A stretch of 64,000 nucleotides of DNA, from the NCBI RefSeq assembly GCF_019059575.1, contig NW_024881625.1, positions 806,001 through 870,000 of the forward strand, written 5' to 3'. The notes beneath the pieces are model-generated. The model saw only the letters and a program-made list of their open reading frames with translations. It did not search any database and had not been told where the DNA came from. Shown one piece after another: positions 12,101-20,660 of this stretch; position 1 is the first letter of the stretch, and each line of letters starts with the position of its first letter. The position numbers and the translations under genes are program-made. The DNA comes from Amphibalanus amphitrite (Eukaryota > Arthropoda > Thecostraca > Balanomorpha > Balanidae).

Positions 12101-13304
12101 AGTCATACTGCGCGATAGTAGCAGCAAACTCGGCCCTTACAGAGTCCGAAAGCAGTCCATGAGGATCAATGGACACCAGAGCGGCTGAGGAGCCCGGCGG
12201 AGACTGTGGAGGTGCCGGAGAGCAAGCTGGCGCCGGAGAGATCACGGGTGGTGACGATACGGAAAATATTTTGCAGAAATGAGAGTTTTTCTGCAGCCTA
12301 AGAGGTGAGCCGGTGTTGTTTGGCACACGAATTTTGCCGTCAACCACAGCGGTAACAGCTGGACTAGGCCAGGGACCGGACCCAGGATCCTGGACGGGAG
12401 AGGAGGCCCACGGCTCGACGGACACGGCGACGTCACGGTCTATGTCAGCAACCTCCAGCTCGATGAAGTCACCGGGCCACAGAGTTACTGACCTAGATGG
12501 AGAGCGGATCAAACAGCTCGCAGGACGTGGAGAGGGCTGGTTGGAGACATGAGAACGGGCACGGTAGAGGAAGATGACGTCACCTCCGATGGATACCGAG
12601 CCATCCGCGGGCCGCACAGACACATCGTTTCGGGACATAAAGGGAGTGCCGGCAAGGACCTCGACGTCAAGGTCCTGAACCACCAGAGCCTGAAGGGTCA
12701 TCTCAAGGGAGCCACGATGCAATATCAGAGTTGTTTCTCCAATTACGTTGAGCTTAGAGTGACCATCAGCCTGAAAGGCATTCTGAGTCGTCTTTGAGAC
12801 AGGGGCTCCGACTAAAACGGCTACTGTGTCACGAATCAAGTTAATTTCCGCGCCCGAGTCGAGAGTCAGGCGGAGAGGGACCGACCCACAGTGCACGGGT
12901 AAAAACGGCGAAGGCTCGGGCTGGATGCGACGCGCGGGAACATCGGACGAATCATTGATATTGTCACGAACACACTCATTGACCTCATTGACAGCTGAAT
13001 CATGACCATAGTCAATCACACCAGTAGATGAAGACTCGGGTTTAGTGCAACTGCCCATCTCAAGCTCTGAATACGTATCTACCTCATCACTAGAGGCAAC
13101 ACATACCTGGTTGTCAGAGTCCGTCTGTGAGAGGCGAGATGCACCCTCAGAGTCCAAGTCCTCACAGAGGTCGTCGCATCCGGCGATGAGACGTACGCCA
13201 GCCATGAAGCGACGATCCTCGATGGGCAAGAAGCGGCAGCGACTCAAAAAGTGCGAGTCGGCACCTGGACGACCGGCCGCCACGCAGAGTGCACATGTAC
13301 GCAC
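9135..13304 (-). CDS. Retrotransposon Pol polyprotein (protease-RT-RNase H-integrase)
   Basis: Visible in order: a cysteine/histidine knuckle at residues 4-23 (C-x2-C, then H and C); an aspartic protease motif LTLDSGAEINLI near residue 150; a reverse transcriptase with VTDLTKAYFQVPL and a catalytic IADD in place of the usual YxDD; an RNase H starting WIVTDGSSKLHG; an integrase HHCC finger (H-x-H...CHSCAAL) and a DDE core (YAADIM, VRVDPAPCF, NPSAEHAIGEL). The C-terminus is proline-rich and basic. The first codon of this span is GTG, not ATG, and the frame stays open upstream across the end of gag. Pol lies in the +1 frame relative to gag, so expression by frameshift is likely. No internal stops: the enzyme set looks intact. 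Ty3/gypsy is inferred from domain order; the clade is not resolved. Confidence 0.85.
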   Translation of the reverse strand: MRTCALCVAAGRPGADSHFLSRCRFLPIEDRRFMAGVRLIAGCDDLCEDLDSEGASRLSQTDSDNQVCVASSDEVDTYSELEMGSCTKPESSSTGVIDYGHDSAVNEVNECVRDNINDSSDVPARRIQPEPSPFLPVHCGSVPLRLTLDSGAEINLIRDTVAVLVGAPVSKTTQNAFQADGHSKLNVIGETTLILHRGSLEMTLQALVVQDLDVEVLAGTPFMSRNDVSVRPADGSVSIGGDVIFLYRARSHVSNQPSPRPASCLIRSPSRSVTLWPGDFIELEVADIDRDVAVSVEPWASSPVQDPGSGPWPSPAVTAVVDGKIRVPNNTGSPLRLQKNSHFCKIFSVSSPPVISPAPACSPAPPQSPPGSSAALVSIDPHGLLSDSVRAEFAATIAQYDSVFEPVFPGYNGAVGDIHGTVNIGAVQPPQRRGHLPQYNRQRLSELQSKFDELEALGVVRKPEDVGVAVEYVHPSFLVKKPSGGSRLVTDFTTVGRFCKPQPSLLPDVESTLRIIGSWKYIIVTDLTKAYFQVPLARSSLKYCGVVTPFKGVRVYTRCAMGLPGSESALEELMSRVLGDLIQDGKVAKIADDLFCGGATPGEALEMWRLVLQALDHCDLRLSPSKTVICPRSVTILGWVWSDGQLSASPHRVSTLTSAEPPRTVKNLRSFIGAYKVLSRVVKGTAHYMSPLDAVCAGRESSEVIVWTDELLSTFQRAQSALQHHRAVVIPRPSDDLWIVTDGSSKLHGIGATLYVTRQGRTMLAGFFSAQLRKHQINWLPCEIEALAIATAVKHFAPFISQASSHVCVLTDSKPCVQAFDKLGRGEFSASPRVSTFLSTISRYCISVRHLAGSANLPSDFSSRNAPPCLDAACQICSFVSRMEEATVRHISVSDVMSGSCRLPFTGRQSWLTIQQDCADLRRTKAHLSQGTRPSRKQTKIRDVKRYLQTVSIARDGLLVVKRDEPFSPSRELTVVSRQVAAGLLCALHIKLQHPTQHQLKQVFSRYFYVLDLDAHLARLYASCHSCAALKKLTLPLVESSTSPPPAVGVSYAADIMHHERQLILVVRETVTSHTLTCFVSDERAATIEAALISLCLCLRAVDGPPVTVRVDPAPCFVSLSSSDALKKVGIRLEVGRVHNKNKNPSAEHAIGELRSELRRINPDGGAISLATLAIATSRLNSRLRLGGMSSFEMFYARDQYTLSALSISDRELIAQRYASRVQNHPYDYKSKSRTHRRVPPVQPAPGDLIYHAGDRDKTRARPRYLVTAVDGEWCSVRKFACSQLRSKEYQFRLSECLLVPCAVEELEPVSGDESSDDDTTPPAADSSSPIPAEIAIVPTPRQPVSGVPTSSLPAPLPPPPAPPSLAAGRPRRQTRLPGHLKDYVVSLR

Positions 13305-13332
13305 GGAACGCTGACCGCGGCCGCCGCGGCGC

Positions 13333-14232
13333 TCACTCCCAAGACAGGTCAGCCGAACCGGACCGGCCGCCGCCGAGCGCAGGGGCGGAGCGGCCGGCAG
13401 CCGGCGCGGGCCGACCGCCGGCGGGCACGGCCGCTGGCCGGCCCGCAGAGGCGGATCCAGCCAGCTGATTGCGGGGGCGAACTTGCTGGAAACTGGCGAT
13501 TGCAGATCGCAAAACTTGCGCGTGTTCTCCAGACTGCAGCTCAGCGAGAAGAGAGTCGATAGACTGACTGATTTCCGGCTTCAGAGATGCCAGGGTACGG
13601 GTTCGCAACTCCGGGCCGTAACGCTGCTTGACGAGGGCCGGAAGGCGCGGATGCAGTAGCGAGAGCCAGTGTAGGACGATGAAGTTCTCCAGAGATGGCG
13701 ACATGTCCTCATCCGACGACGGCAGGAGGCCGTGATGAGTGACGTCATGGTCGGACTTCAGCAAATTGTCCTCGGCGAACGCCATAAGCCGCTGGAACAG
13801 GTCCTCCGGTCGTTCGTCAGGTTGCAGCTGAATTGCAGCGAAATCAAGCAAATGAGAGCCTGATGACTGGAATCCAAAGTGAAGCCGGATTGACTGCCAG
13901 ATCTGCTGCAGCGACGTGGAGTTTTTCACAATGGAGTTGCGAGCGATGATCGGGCAGAAATTGGCAATCTGCCCTAACATGAGCTCGAGCTGGACTGTCT
14001 TCTGAGCGGCGGTGAGACGACTGGAGGCGGGGACGTTCGAGCTGTCGTCGGAGAAGCCACGTGTCGGACAGTCAGCCGTCTTCTTTTGCCACACGACTCC
14101 CTGCTCGAGAAACTTTGCGAAAATACTATCGAGCGACAGGGTATAGAGCAGGTTTTGGCGCCAACTCTCGAATGACGTAATTGTCTCGTCTTTCGTCAGT
14201 GACCACTGCTTCGGGGCACGAACGCCCGCCAT
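13333..14232 (-). CDS. Retrotransposon Gag-like protein
   Basis: A 299-residue frame starting at an ATG on the minus strand 125 bp downstream of the 5' LTR, just upstream of and overlapping the open pol frame. The N-terminal two thirds are helical and capsid-like (for example [56 protein letters not shown]), similar in layout to Gag capsids that bind one another around RNA. The last about 60 residues are Ala/Gly/Pro/Arg-rich. No zinc knuckle is present in gag itself; the only knuckle is at the start of the pol frame. That suggests the nucleocapsid-like finger is made only on the frameshifted product. Identification rests on position and composition. Confidence 0.75.
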   Translation of the reverse strand: MAGVRAPKQWSLTKDETITSFESWRQNLLYTLSLDSIFAKFLEQGVVWQKKTADCPTRGFSDDSSNVPASSRLTAAQKTVQLELMLGQIANFCPIIARNSIVKNSTSLQQIWQSIRLHFGFQSSGSHLLDFAAIQLQPDERPEDLFQRLMAFAEDNLLKSDHDVTHHGLLPSSDEDMSPSLENFIVLHWLSLLHPRLPALVKQRYGPELRTRTLASLKPEISQSIDSLLAELQSGEHAQVLRSAIASFQQVRPRNQLAGSASAGRPAAVPAGGRPAPAAGRSAPALGGGRSGSADLSWE

Positions 14233-14338
14233 CTTGGCTCCAAGTCCGGTGCGTAGAGCGCTGGCGATGCAGATTGAGCAAAGCTCGCTGATCCTTGCAG
14301 AGGAGAAGCAATGTCTTGCGTGGCACTAGGAGAGGTGG

Positions 14339-14356
14339 GCAAAGGCGCTGCCACCA
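14339..14356 (-). other. Primer binding site of the Ty3/gypsy-like element
   Basis: Directly flush with the 5' LTR, the minus strand reads TGGTGGCAGCGCCTTTGC. It begins with the TGG expected to pair with a tRNA 3' CCA. This position independently supports the LTR boundary at 14357. I cannot name the tRNA. Confidence 0.65.
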
Positions 14357-14564
14357 CGCCAGTAGTAGACACCCGAGCTTCAGCGAGACACTCTATTGCA
14401 GCCGGACGAGCAGACGGATGCGCACAGCACGGCGCCAACACACACAATGCCGGCACAGCCGGCGGTCACTCGAGGCGCTCACGCTCTCGGCAGGTCACCC
14501 TAACACTAGTGACTCATGTTACCACCAGGTGGCTAGACCAGCGCACAGCGGGCGCGGGCTGGCG
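14357..14564 (-). repeat. 5' LTR of the Ty3/gypsy-like element
   Basis: 208 bp, the partner of 8730-8937 with one visible difference. Terminal hexamers CGCCAG and CTGGCG are inverted repeats of one another. The flanking triplet cta (14565-14567) is the duplicated target. Confidence 0.9.
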
Positions 14565-15806
14565 CTAGGTCATTGGTTGACCTTCCAGGTCAGGTCAATG
14601 ACCCAAAGTCGGGAAAATCGGGACCTGTTAGAAAGTCGTAAAGTGTGGCTGCTAAGGGGTTTTTCGGGGTGCTGATCACGAATATCGTGTTAGTTTTGAT
14701 CACAGATGATGTCTTGAAGCATTTAGACCAGGTCGGGTCAGGTCAGGTCAGGTCAACCAGTAGGCGTCGTGACGGGTATTCGTAGTACGTGTCAACCGCC
14801 TCTGACAGCTTCGTAACATGTTACGAAGTCACCAAAACTACTTCGTAAATGTTCAAATGGTTGCTAAATTCGAATTCAGCTCCAAAAACTAGCCTAGAAA
14901 CATGTAAAACTCGAAAAAGTGAACCGAGGTCACCCGAGGTCACCAAAGGTCAATGACCTGACCTGACCTTCAGGTGACCTTGACACACACGGGAGTAACA
15001 TCAAATCACATGTTTGAACGTTTGAAACCACGAAAAGCTTGCAAACACGCGGCTAGTGCGAGCCGACATACGCGAAATCGCGATTCCGGCCAAACATGGT
15101 CTCGGAAAAGAGGTCACAGGTCAAAGGTCATTTGGGTCAGGGTCATGAAATTTTCAGGGTAGGTGTAAAATTGATCAATGCGAGGGTACTGAAAGTTTCG
15201 TCGCGATCGGCCGCTTTTTACGCGAGTTATTCGCGAAAAACCATGGGGGGGGTCCATCCGACCCCCCCCTACACATGCGAGGGTTAAAGAGACCCGTCTG
15301 CCAGTGAGACTGGACCCACCGTGCCTTCCTCCTCCCATCGAAAGGTCCTGGATACATCCTTGCCTGAGCTGACCCCGGGCCACCGGGTGACTCGCGGGCC
15401 CGGGGTCCGCGAAAAAAAAAACATGCTAAAAGCACATGCTAGCGTAAAAATATATATGTTTTGAAAATTAAGCTGGTACCGAAATAATTGTTTTACCTAC
15501 CATGCATTGACAAACCAATTGCTCAAGCTTCAAACCAACCGAAATATAGCCCCGTGGGCCGTTTTTTTTTTGGGGGGGGGCCCTTCGGCATGGGGGGCCC
15601 AGTTCGAAGGTCGTGCCCCCCCCCCCCATTCAAAAATCCTGTGTGCGCGCCTGGCCGGGGGGGCAACCCCCCCATGTGCGGGCGAGGGTTAATGAGGGTT
15701 CATGATACCAACAACATACCAAACTTATTAGGATTGAAATACCAAATACCAAATTGGTATCGGTTTACCAAAAAAGCTGGTATCCGATTGACATCTCTAG
15801 ATCTAA

Positions 15807-16826
15807 CCATGCGTGCCCGATGATGTCACCATCGTCCAGTATGCTGACGACACGCAGTTGTTGGTAAGCGGAAAGAAGGGTGACATTTATCGCTTGGTGA
15901 CCAGTATGGAACACGCCCTGCACAACGTATATCAATGGTTTTGCCATAACGGCATGAAGCTGAACGCCAAAAAGACGCAGATGCTTGTACTTGGAACGCC
16001 CGCGATGCTCCGCACTCTGCCGCTTGTGACACTCCGTTTCTGCGGCACTGTCATCGCCGATTCCGGAGTGGTAAAGAACCTTGGTGTTTATCTCGACCGG
16101 CACTTGAACTTTGAGGCGCACGTGGACAATACCGTGAGAAAATGTACGGGCATTCTAATAGCCTTGTCGCATGCGCGCCATGTTCTCCCTACAAAGACGC
16201 TTAAGAGCATTGTCGAAGCTCTTGCATTGTCCATAGTGCGGTACTGCCTGTCAGTTTACGGTTCCTGTGGCACGACCCAGCTTCGCCGTGTTCAAAAGAC
16301 CATTAACTTCTGTGTGCGCGTGGTCACTGGTAAGCGGCGCTACGAACATGTATCGGGCTCCCTAGAGCAGCTCCGTTGGCTAGATGCAGATCACTTGGTC
16401 GCCTATCACACGGTGTGTGCACTGGAACGCATTTTGGTTACCGGTCAGCCCGAAAGCGTATTTAGCACCATAGGAGCCAAGGCCAGGCAGCGGCATGATC
16501 ACGAGACGAGACATGCTAACCTGTATACTCTCCCAGCGATACGAACCGAAGCCGGCAGAAGGAGACTGTGTTACCGCGGTGTAACCATGCTCAACGGTGT
16601 GGAAGTAGAACCCGGTACCCTCGGTTTTCGTTCAACAGTCAGGCGCCAGCTGTCAGCACTGCAGATGTCGAATGGTTAGGTTTGTCCGCGTGTGTGACTT
16701 TGAGCGTGCGAATGAATGTATGCTTTCCACCATTATTGTGTTCCACCAATGACGTGAACGAGTGAAAAGCCATCTGTAGAATGGATCTCTTTCGAATACA
16801 TCTTGAATCTTGAATCTTGAATCTTG
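15807..16826 (+). pseudogene. 5'-truncated non-LTR retrotransposon (reverse transcriptase C-terminal half)
   Basis: From about 15813 a frame runs to a stop at 16677-16679 (about 288 residues). It contains the reverse transcriptase catalytic motif VQYADDTQLLVSG, then a thumb-like region (HNGMKLNAKKTQMLVLG, KNLGVYLDRHLNFEAHV) and the segment LRRVQKTINFCVRVVTGKRRYEHVS typical of CR1/Jockey-group elements. The upstream fingers/palm and the endonuclease are missing, and the frame slips just before the surviving part. After the stop, 145 bp of 3' UTR end in tandem TCTTGAA units (16799-16826), the short 3' repeat such elements use in place of poly(A). It begins exactly at the edge of the hAT-type insertion, so either the hAT element landed in it or the truncation point coincides. 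Not functional. Confidence 0.8.
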
Positions 16827-19023
16827 GGGGCCAATGGGGGAATATAGTTATTTTGGCGCCGACAGTGATCTTAGACGGGAAATATACGAATGGACTCAGA
16901 AAGACCTGCCGAATTGAATTATGTGCAACTTGACATCATGAGGTCATCACCTGACCTGATCTTGGACGGAGGTCAACATCATTAATTGACCTCACCCATA
17001 CAAAAAGAATATCATTCGACTTGGTTGAGCATGACCAACACGATGGTGTCAAAATTGCAGCTCTGATACTATTTTTGGCGACCACCGACCAATCCACCTA
17101 CTGGCATGCGATAGTTATGCTAGTGCTTTTATTATCTAGGCATAGACGATGAACACAGAACACTGATATATGCAAACATGCCACTTTGAGTTACAGAGTA
17201 AGTGGTTCCTAATCGTGCATATTATATGTTCCACATATCACATTACCGCTCGTTGCAATGCAAATTAACTTTGGCTCGTTGCAACTTAACTTTGGTATTG
17301 AAAGATGTCATGGTGTTACACTAAACATTGACCACAGGATATCACTTATCAGTATCAGTAACATTCAACTCATTACTTCAGATTCAACTCATTCAGCATA
17401 TTCAGCTTCTGTTCAAAACCACTTTCTTTGATCTGAAAACGTGGTTCGTCGTTATTTTTTGTTTTTATATCCAGCACAATAATGTTTTATGGAAGTAATG
17501 CAACGTGGTCTTTTTTATGTACCTTAATACTTCCACGATCATGCGGGAGCACTAGGTCTCGTCGCTGTCGGACGGGCAGTTCCATTGGACGTCGTCGTTG
17601 ACCCGCGGTCAGCCGGGGCGGGAGTGTGACGCGAGATTGCGGCAGCGACTAACAGGGTTAGCGGCCGGCGGCCGGCGGCCGTGATGGATGCAGAGTAGAT
17701 AGGGAGACAGCCACCGCCCCGAGTCGCCGTCCGAGGCGCCCATTTATCTGGCTCCCGATGAGACGGTCCGGATGGGTCGGCCGCTGTCTGCGAGAACTGC
17801 GATATAGCTCGTCTCCGTCCAGTGGCGGTGCATTGTCCCAATCTAAGGGAGCGGGTACACCCTAATTACTCCGGCGCGGTGATGTGGCGCTGATTGCTGT
17901 GCACCGGAGGCGGCCCGTCGAATGCCGCTGGCTCTCGCCTCTGCGTGGCAATATCAGGGAGATGGAGTGGCGTCGTTTGGCACCGGTATCGCGCTGCGTG
18001 CTAATGTTCCGCCGCCGTCATCGATTCTCACAGAATATGATGTACGCCTGCATGTGCCACGCCTTTGGCCATAGCGGAATGTGCTGTTGCCAAGTGGACA
18101 GCGCTGGGCGGACTGTCTCAGAATCCTGAAAATGGTAGTGCTTCTGCCCCTTGTTTCCAAAATCTAAGATAATCCAAGGCTATAGAACTCCAAGGCTATA
18201 GAATAGAGATAATCGTCCATGCTAATTGGTACTTCCGTAAGTCTCTTGGTCTTGAGTAACAGTGACTGATGCCATCAACCTCTGAAGTCCCGGTGATGTG
18301 GCGTGAGACTGGCCAGGTCAAAAGCAGACTATCTGGTGCGGGAAGTCGCGCACCAGCATGCCGAACAGTGGCGGGGGGGGGGGGGATGCTGGAGGATGTG
18401 CCAACTGCACTAACTCTCACAAATGGGACGGCGGGCATTACCGGGCACTGCACTCGCCGTAGTTGCGCCGTAGTCTATTTAAATGAATAGACAATCGGTG
18501 AAAATGATATAAAGTAGTATACAAACGTCGAGTAACTCTTTGTCGGAGCCCTATGGTGCTCGCTTTTAGGTGGTAAACCATCGGCACATCGCCGAAGAGT
18601 GATATGACTAATAAAATCGCTCTCAGAAGTTCTATCTTTCGAGACCGGTGACATTTAGAACGTTGATCAGTTTTGGAAAATAGCATGTCTGATCTCGGCC
18701 CAACCAATCACTGGCGGAGCATATTTACAGTGGCTCCAAAATCCAATCAACGATAAGTGTTGGAACTGCATCTTCCCAAAAGGGTTGTCTCATAATGTGT
18801 CATGTGAGTAATAATTTTGAGACGTTTTGTTGGTTAAACGTCTGAACTTGGCTTAGCAGGCGGTTTTGGAGGAAGTTTTGACTTAGGTCTGAAGTCGTGT
18901 GATAATGGGAGTCGGCTGTTGAATTTCTGTATTATTATGCATCAGTACACATGAGACACTTAAATTTCATTTCAAAATGTTCAGGCTGTCAATTTCGTCT
19001 CGTAATTTTGTGCATACCTTTCT
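16827..19023. other. Intergenic stretch, no gene seen
   Basis: AT-rich at first, then GC-richer at 17540-18470. Frames there look compositional and show no domain. Isolated GGTCA motifs near 16940-16990 suggest remnants of TTAA-family interiors. A poly-G run lies at 18371-18383. Confidence 0.4.
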
Positions 19024-19027
19024 TTAA

Positions 19028-19504
19028 AGGGACCCTCCCACCTTAACATTAGATTTGAGTTGAGATAGCCAAAATGGGGTCCCTGGCTCACAATTACCGG
19101 TTTCGGCACTCACAACATCGAGAAATGCCTTAAATCGGAAATATTGAATTTCAAAATTGCAGCATTTTGATTCAGAGGGGCTAATGCTTAGGAATACCCC
19201 TCTGAATGTGTGACGTCAGCGCAGATATCTAACGATTTTTAAATGTTTGACTAAAACGTTTTGTAGCACGCGGTGGTATATGCTGTTTGCGCGCAACATC
19301 TGCCGCAAACGCCGCACTTCTAAAATAAAGTCGCTAGAAACAGCGGAGATCCCAAAAAGTAAACAAAAGTAAAAGTCTAATATCTTGAAAACCGGTGAAT
19401 ATTTTTCGGTGAAATTTGGTAGATATTCGTTTTCGCTCTTTCTGAACTGAGCGACATCACTTTCATGCCAATTCATAAACTTTTTTGAAGGTGGGAGGGT
19501 CCCT
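19028..19504. mobile_element. Short TTAA-flanked MITE, AGGGACCCTCCC family
   Basis: TTAA 19024-19027 is followed by AGGGACCCTCCCACCTT. The right end reads AAGGTGGGAGGGTCCCT and then TTAA 19505-19508. The inverted repeats are perfect over 17 bp. The 477-bp interior has no coding capacity. It abuts the next element through a shared TTAA. Confidence 0.8.
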
Positions 19505-19508
19505 TTAA

Positions 19509-20656
19509 CCCGCGCCCCACTGGTGGGGGGGGGACTATTCATAGCCCCTCTTCTTTTTCTGCTATAACTTCTTAACCCCTACACGTATCGACGCGAAACT
19601 TTCAATACCTTTGGCTGCATCCATTTGACACCTTGTGTCAAAATATTAACTTCGTAGATACCATGGATCGGCCGGAAATGACGTCAGAGTGACGTGATGT
19701 TCGGCCAATTTTGACGCAAAACATTGAACTACGGCAATTGCTCTTAAGAGCTCAGTTTTTTTTAGCTAGATCCCTCAGAATACACTGCTATCAAACTGCT
19801 AACTCATATTTTTAGAATTTTGAAATTTTGAAAATTGTATGTATTAAATTTTAAAATTTATATTTTTTTCTTCCCAAACGTTTTTGAGTTTTCGAAAAAA
19901 CGGAACCTATGTGACAGAACACGCCCATGGTATACTCTAGCAAGTTGTAGCCAGATATCTTTGAAAATACCCAAGTTATACGCATTATAAGCAAACATTT
20001 CACTATTATAAATTTTTCAAGTCATTTTTCTAGTGCATGTTTGACATCGTACAGCAATAAAAATAGCACCGTCGTGCTCCTGAGCTCAAACTGCATCTGA
20101 TAGACACCTTCTTTGTTGAAAAATTTTTACTTTCAAATGTGACCTTTTTTTACCTGAAAGTGACCTGATCTCATCTATATTCAGCTGAAAATGACCTCAA
20201 ATGACACAGGCGACACCGAATTCGAAATATATGGCCTATATGGACCATAAGACATGTGTCACGTGACCGATCCATGATATAAGATTTCCCTGACCTGCGA
20301 TGACCTGACTTTGACCTGAAAATCAAAGTACAGGTTTGGTACCCTCAGGGTATCTGAAGCATCTATTCACGAATATGTAAACCAAATATGAGCCTGATCT
20401 GATGTGTAAGCCGGCGGCCAAAGCCCAAAATGTGAACGAGCCAAATATCGATAATTTTTAATTCAACCTGACCTGTGACGTCATCAGTGACCTTGAGGTC
20501 AATAGAATTAAGCCTCCTTCGACAGTTTTTTCCGGGGCTATCAGACGCCGTTTGAATTTTGACAATCGGCCCAATAGTTTCGGAGTTGGGGGGGGGGCTA
20601 CGAATAGCCCCCCCCCCCGTAGGGCGCGTTATGCGCAGACCCCAGTGGGGTGCAGG
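19509..20656. mobile_element. TTAA-flanked element, CCCGCGCCCC subfamily
   Basis: TTAA 19505-19508 is followed by CCCGCGCCCCACTGG. The right end, reverse-complemented, reads CCTGCACCCCACTGG after TTAA 20657-20660. Hairpins inside each end have matching inner stems: gggg-a-cta-ttca-tag-cccc near 19527 and gggg-cta-cgaa-tag-cccc near 20588. The interior is AT-rich with several GGTCA or TGACC motifs (20145-20310 and 20465-20500). No coding capacity. Confidence 0.75.
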
Positions 20657-20660
20657 TTAA

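Larger units (their letters stand above)
8730..14564 (-). mobile_element. Young Ty3/gypsy-like LTR retrotransposon
   Basis: A complete minus-strand element of 5.8 kb: 208-bp LTRs, primer site, gag, and a pol with protease, reverse transcriptase, RNase H and integrase in that order (Ty3/gypsy order). The LTRs differ at one base (t/c in gacgag[t/c]agacgg). The termini are CGCCAG...CTGGCG rather than the usual TG...CA. The intact relative of the host repeat near 42540-42550 reads ggtcctaggtcat, and here the flanks read ggtccta and ctaggtcat. The target duplication is therefore CTA (8727-8729 and 14565-14567), only 3 bp. Confidence 0.85.
8566..15283. mobile_element. TTAA-flanked element, CCCTCGC subfamily, split by an LTR retrotransposon
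   Basis: Left end TTAA-CCCTCGCATGTGT (TTAA 8562-8565) and right end ACACATGCGAGGG-TTAA (TTAA 15284-15287). Removing the LTR element 8730-14564 plus one CTA leaves about 880 bp, close to the 900-bp relative at 42378-43277, with which it aligns from end to end. G/C hairpins sit inside both ends (about 8607-8632 and 15245-15269). The interior carries GGTCA arrays (14730-14756) and the palindrome CTTCGTAACATGTTACGAAG at 14809-14828. No coding capacity. Confidence 0.8.
4424..15688. mobile_element. Outer TTAA-flanked element (piggyBac-like termini)
   Basis: TTAA at 4420-4423 is followed by CCCTCGCCCGCACATG. The right end carries CATGTGCGGGCGAGGG and then TTAA at 15689-15692, a perfect 16-bp inverted repeat. 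TTAA target sites with CCC/GGG ends are characteristic of piggyBac, but Kolobok and Sola3 also use TTAA. The left subterminal region (to about 4640) resembles the corresponding part of 42378-43277. Minisatellites and further TTAA elements fill the interior. Whether the two ends ever moved as one unit, or belong to two relatives joined by deletion, cannot be settled by eye. No transposase was recognised. Confidence 0.55.
4287..15799. mobile_element. hAT-type non-autonomous element filled with nested insertions
   Basis: The left end reads TAGTGATGTCA and the right end, reverse-complemented, reads TAGAGATGTCA. These are short imperfect terminal inverted repeats of hAT style. Flanking octamers gctctaac (4279-4286) and gatctaac (15800-15807) match at 7 of 8 positions, as an aged 8-bp target duplication would. 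Just inside both ends lie related aataccaa/ttggtat-rich segments (4308-4415 and 15707-15783) facing each other, so the original element was only a few hundred bases. Its middle is now occupied by the TTAA-flanked insertion 4424-15688. No hAT transposase is present. The alternative is that the octamer match is chance. Confidence 0.6.

Noticed and set aside
8730..14564. Calling the LTR element a retrovirus with an envelope gene.
   Set aside because: No frame follows pol before the 3' LTR (9134 to 8937 is about 200 bp), so there is no room for an envelope.
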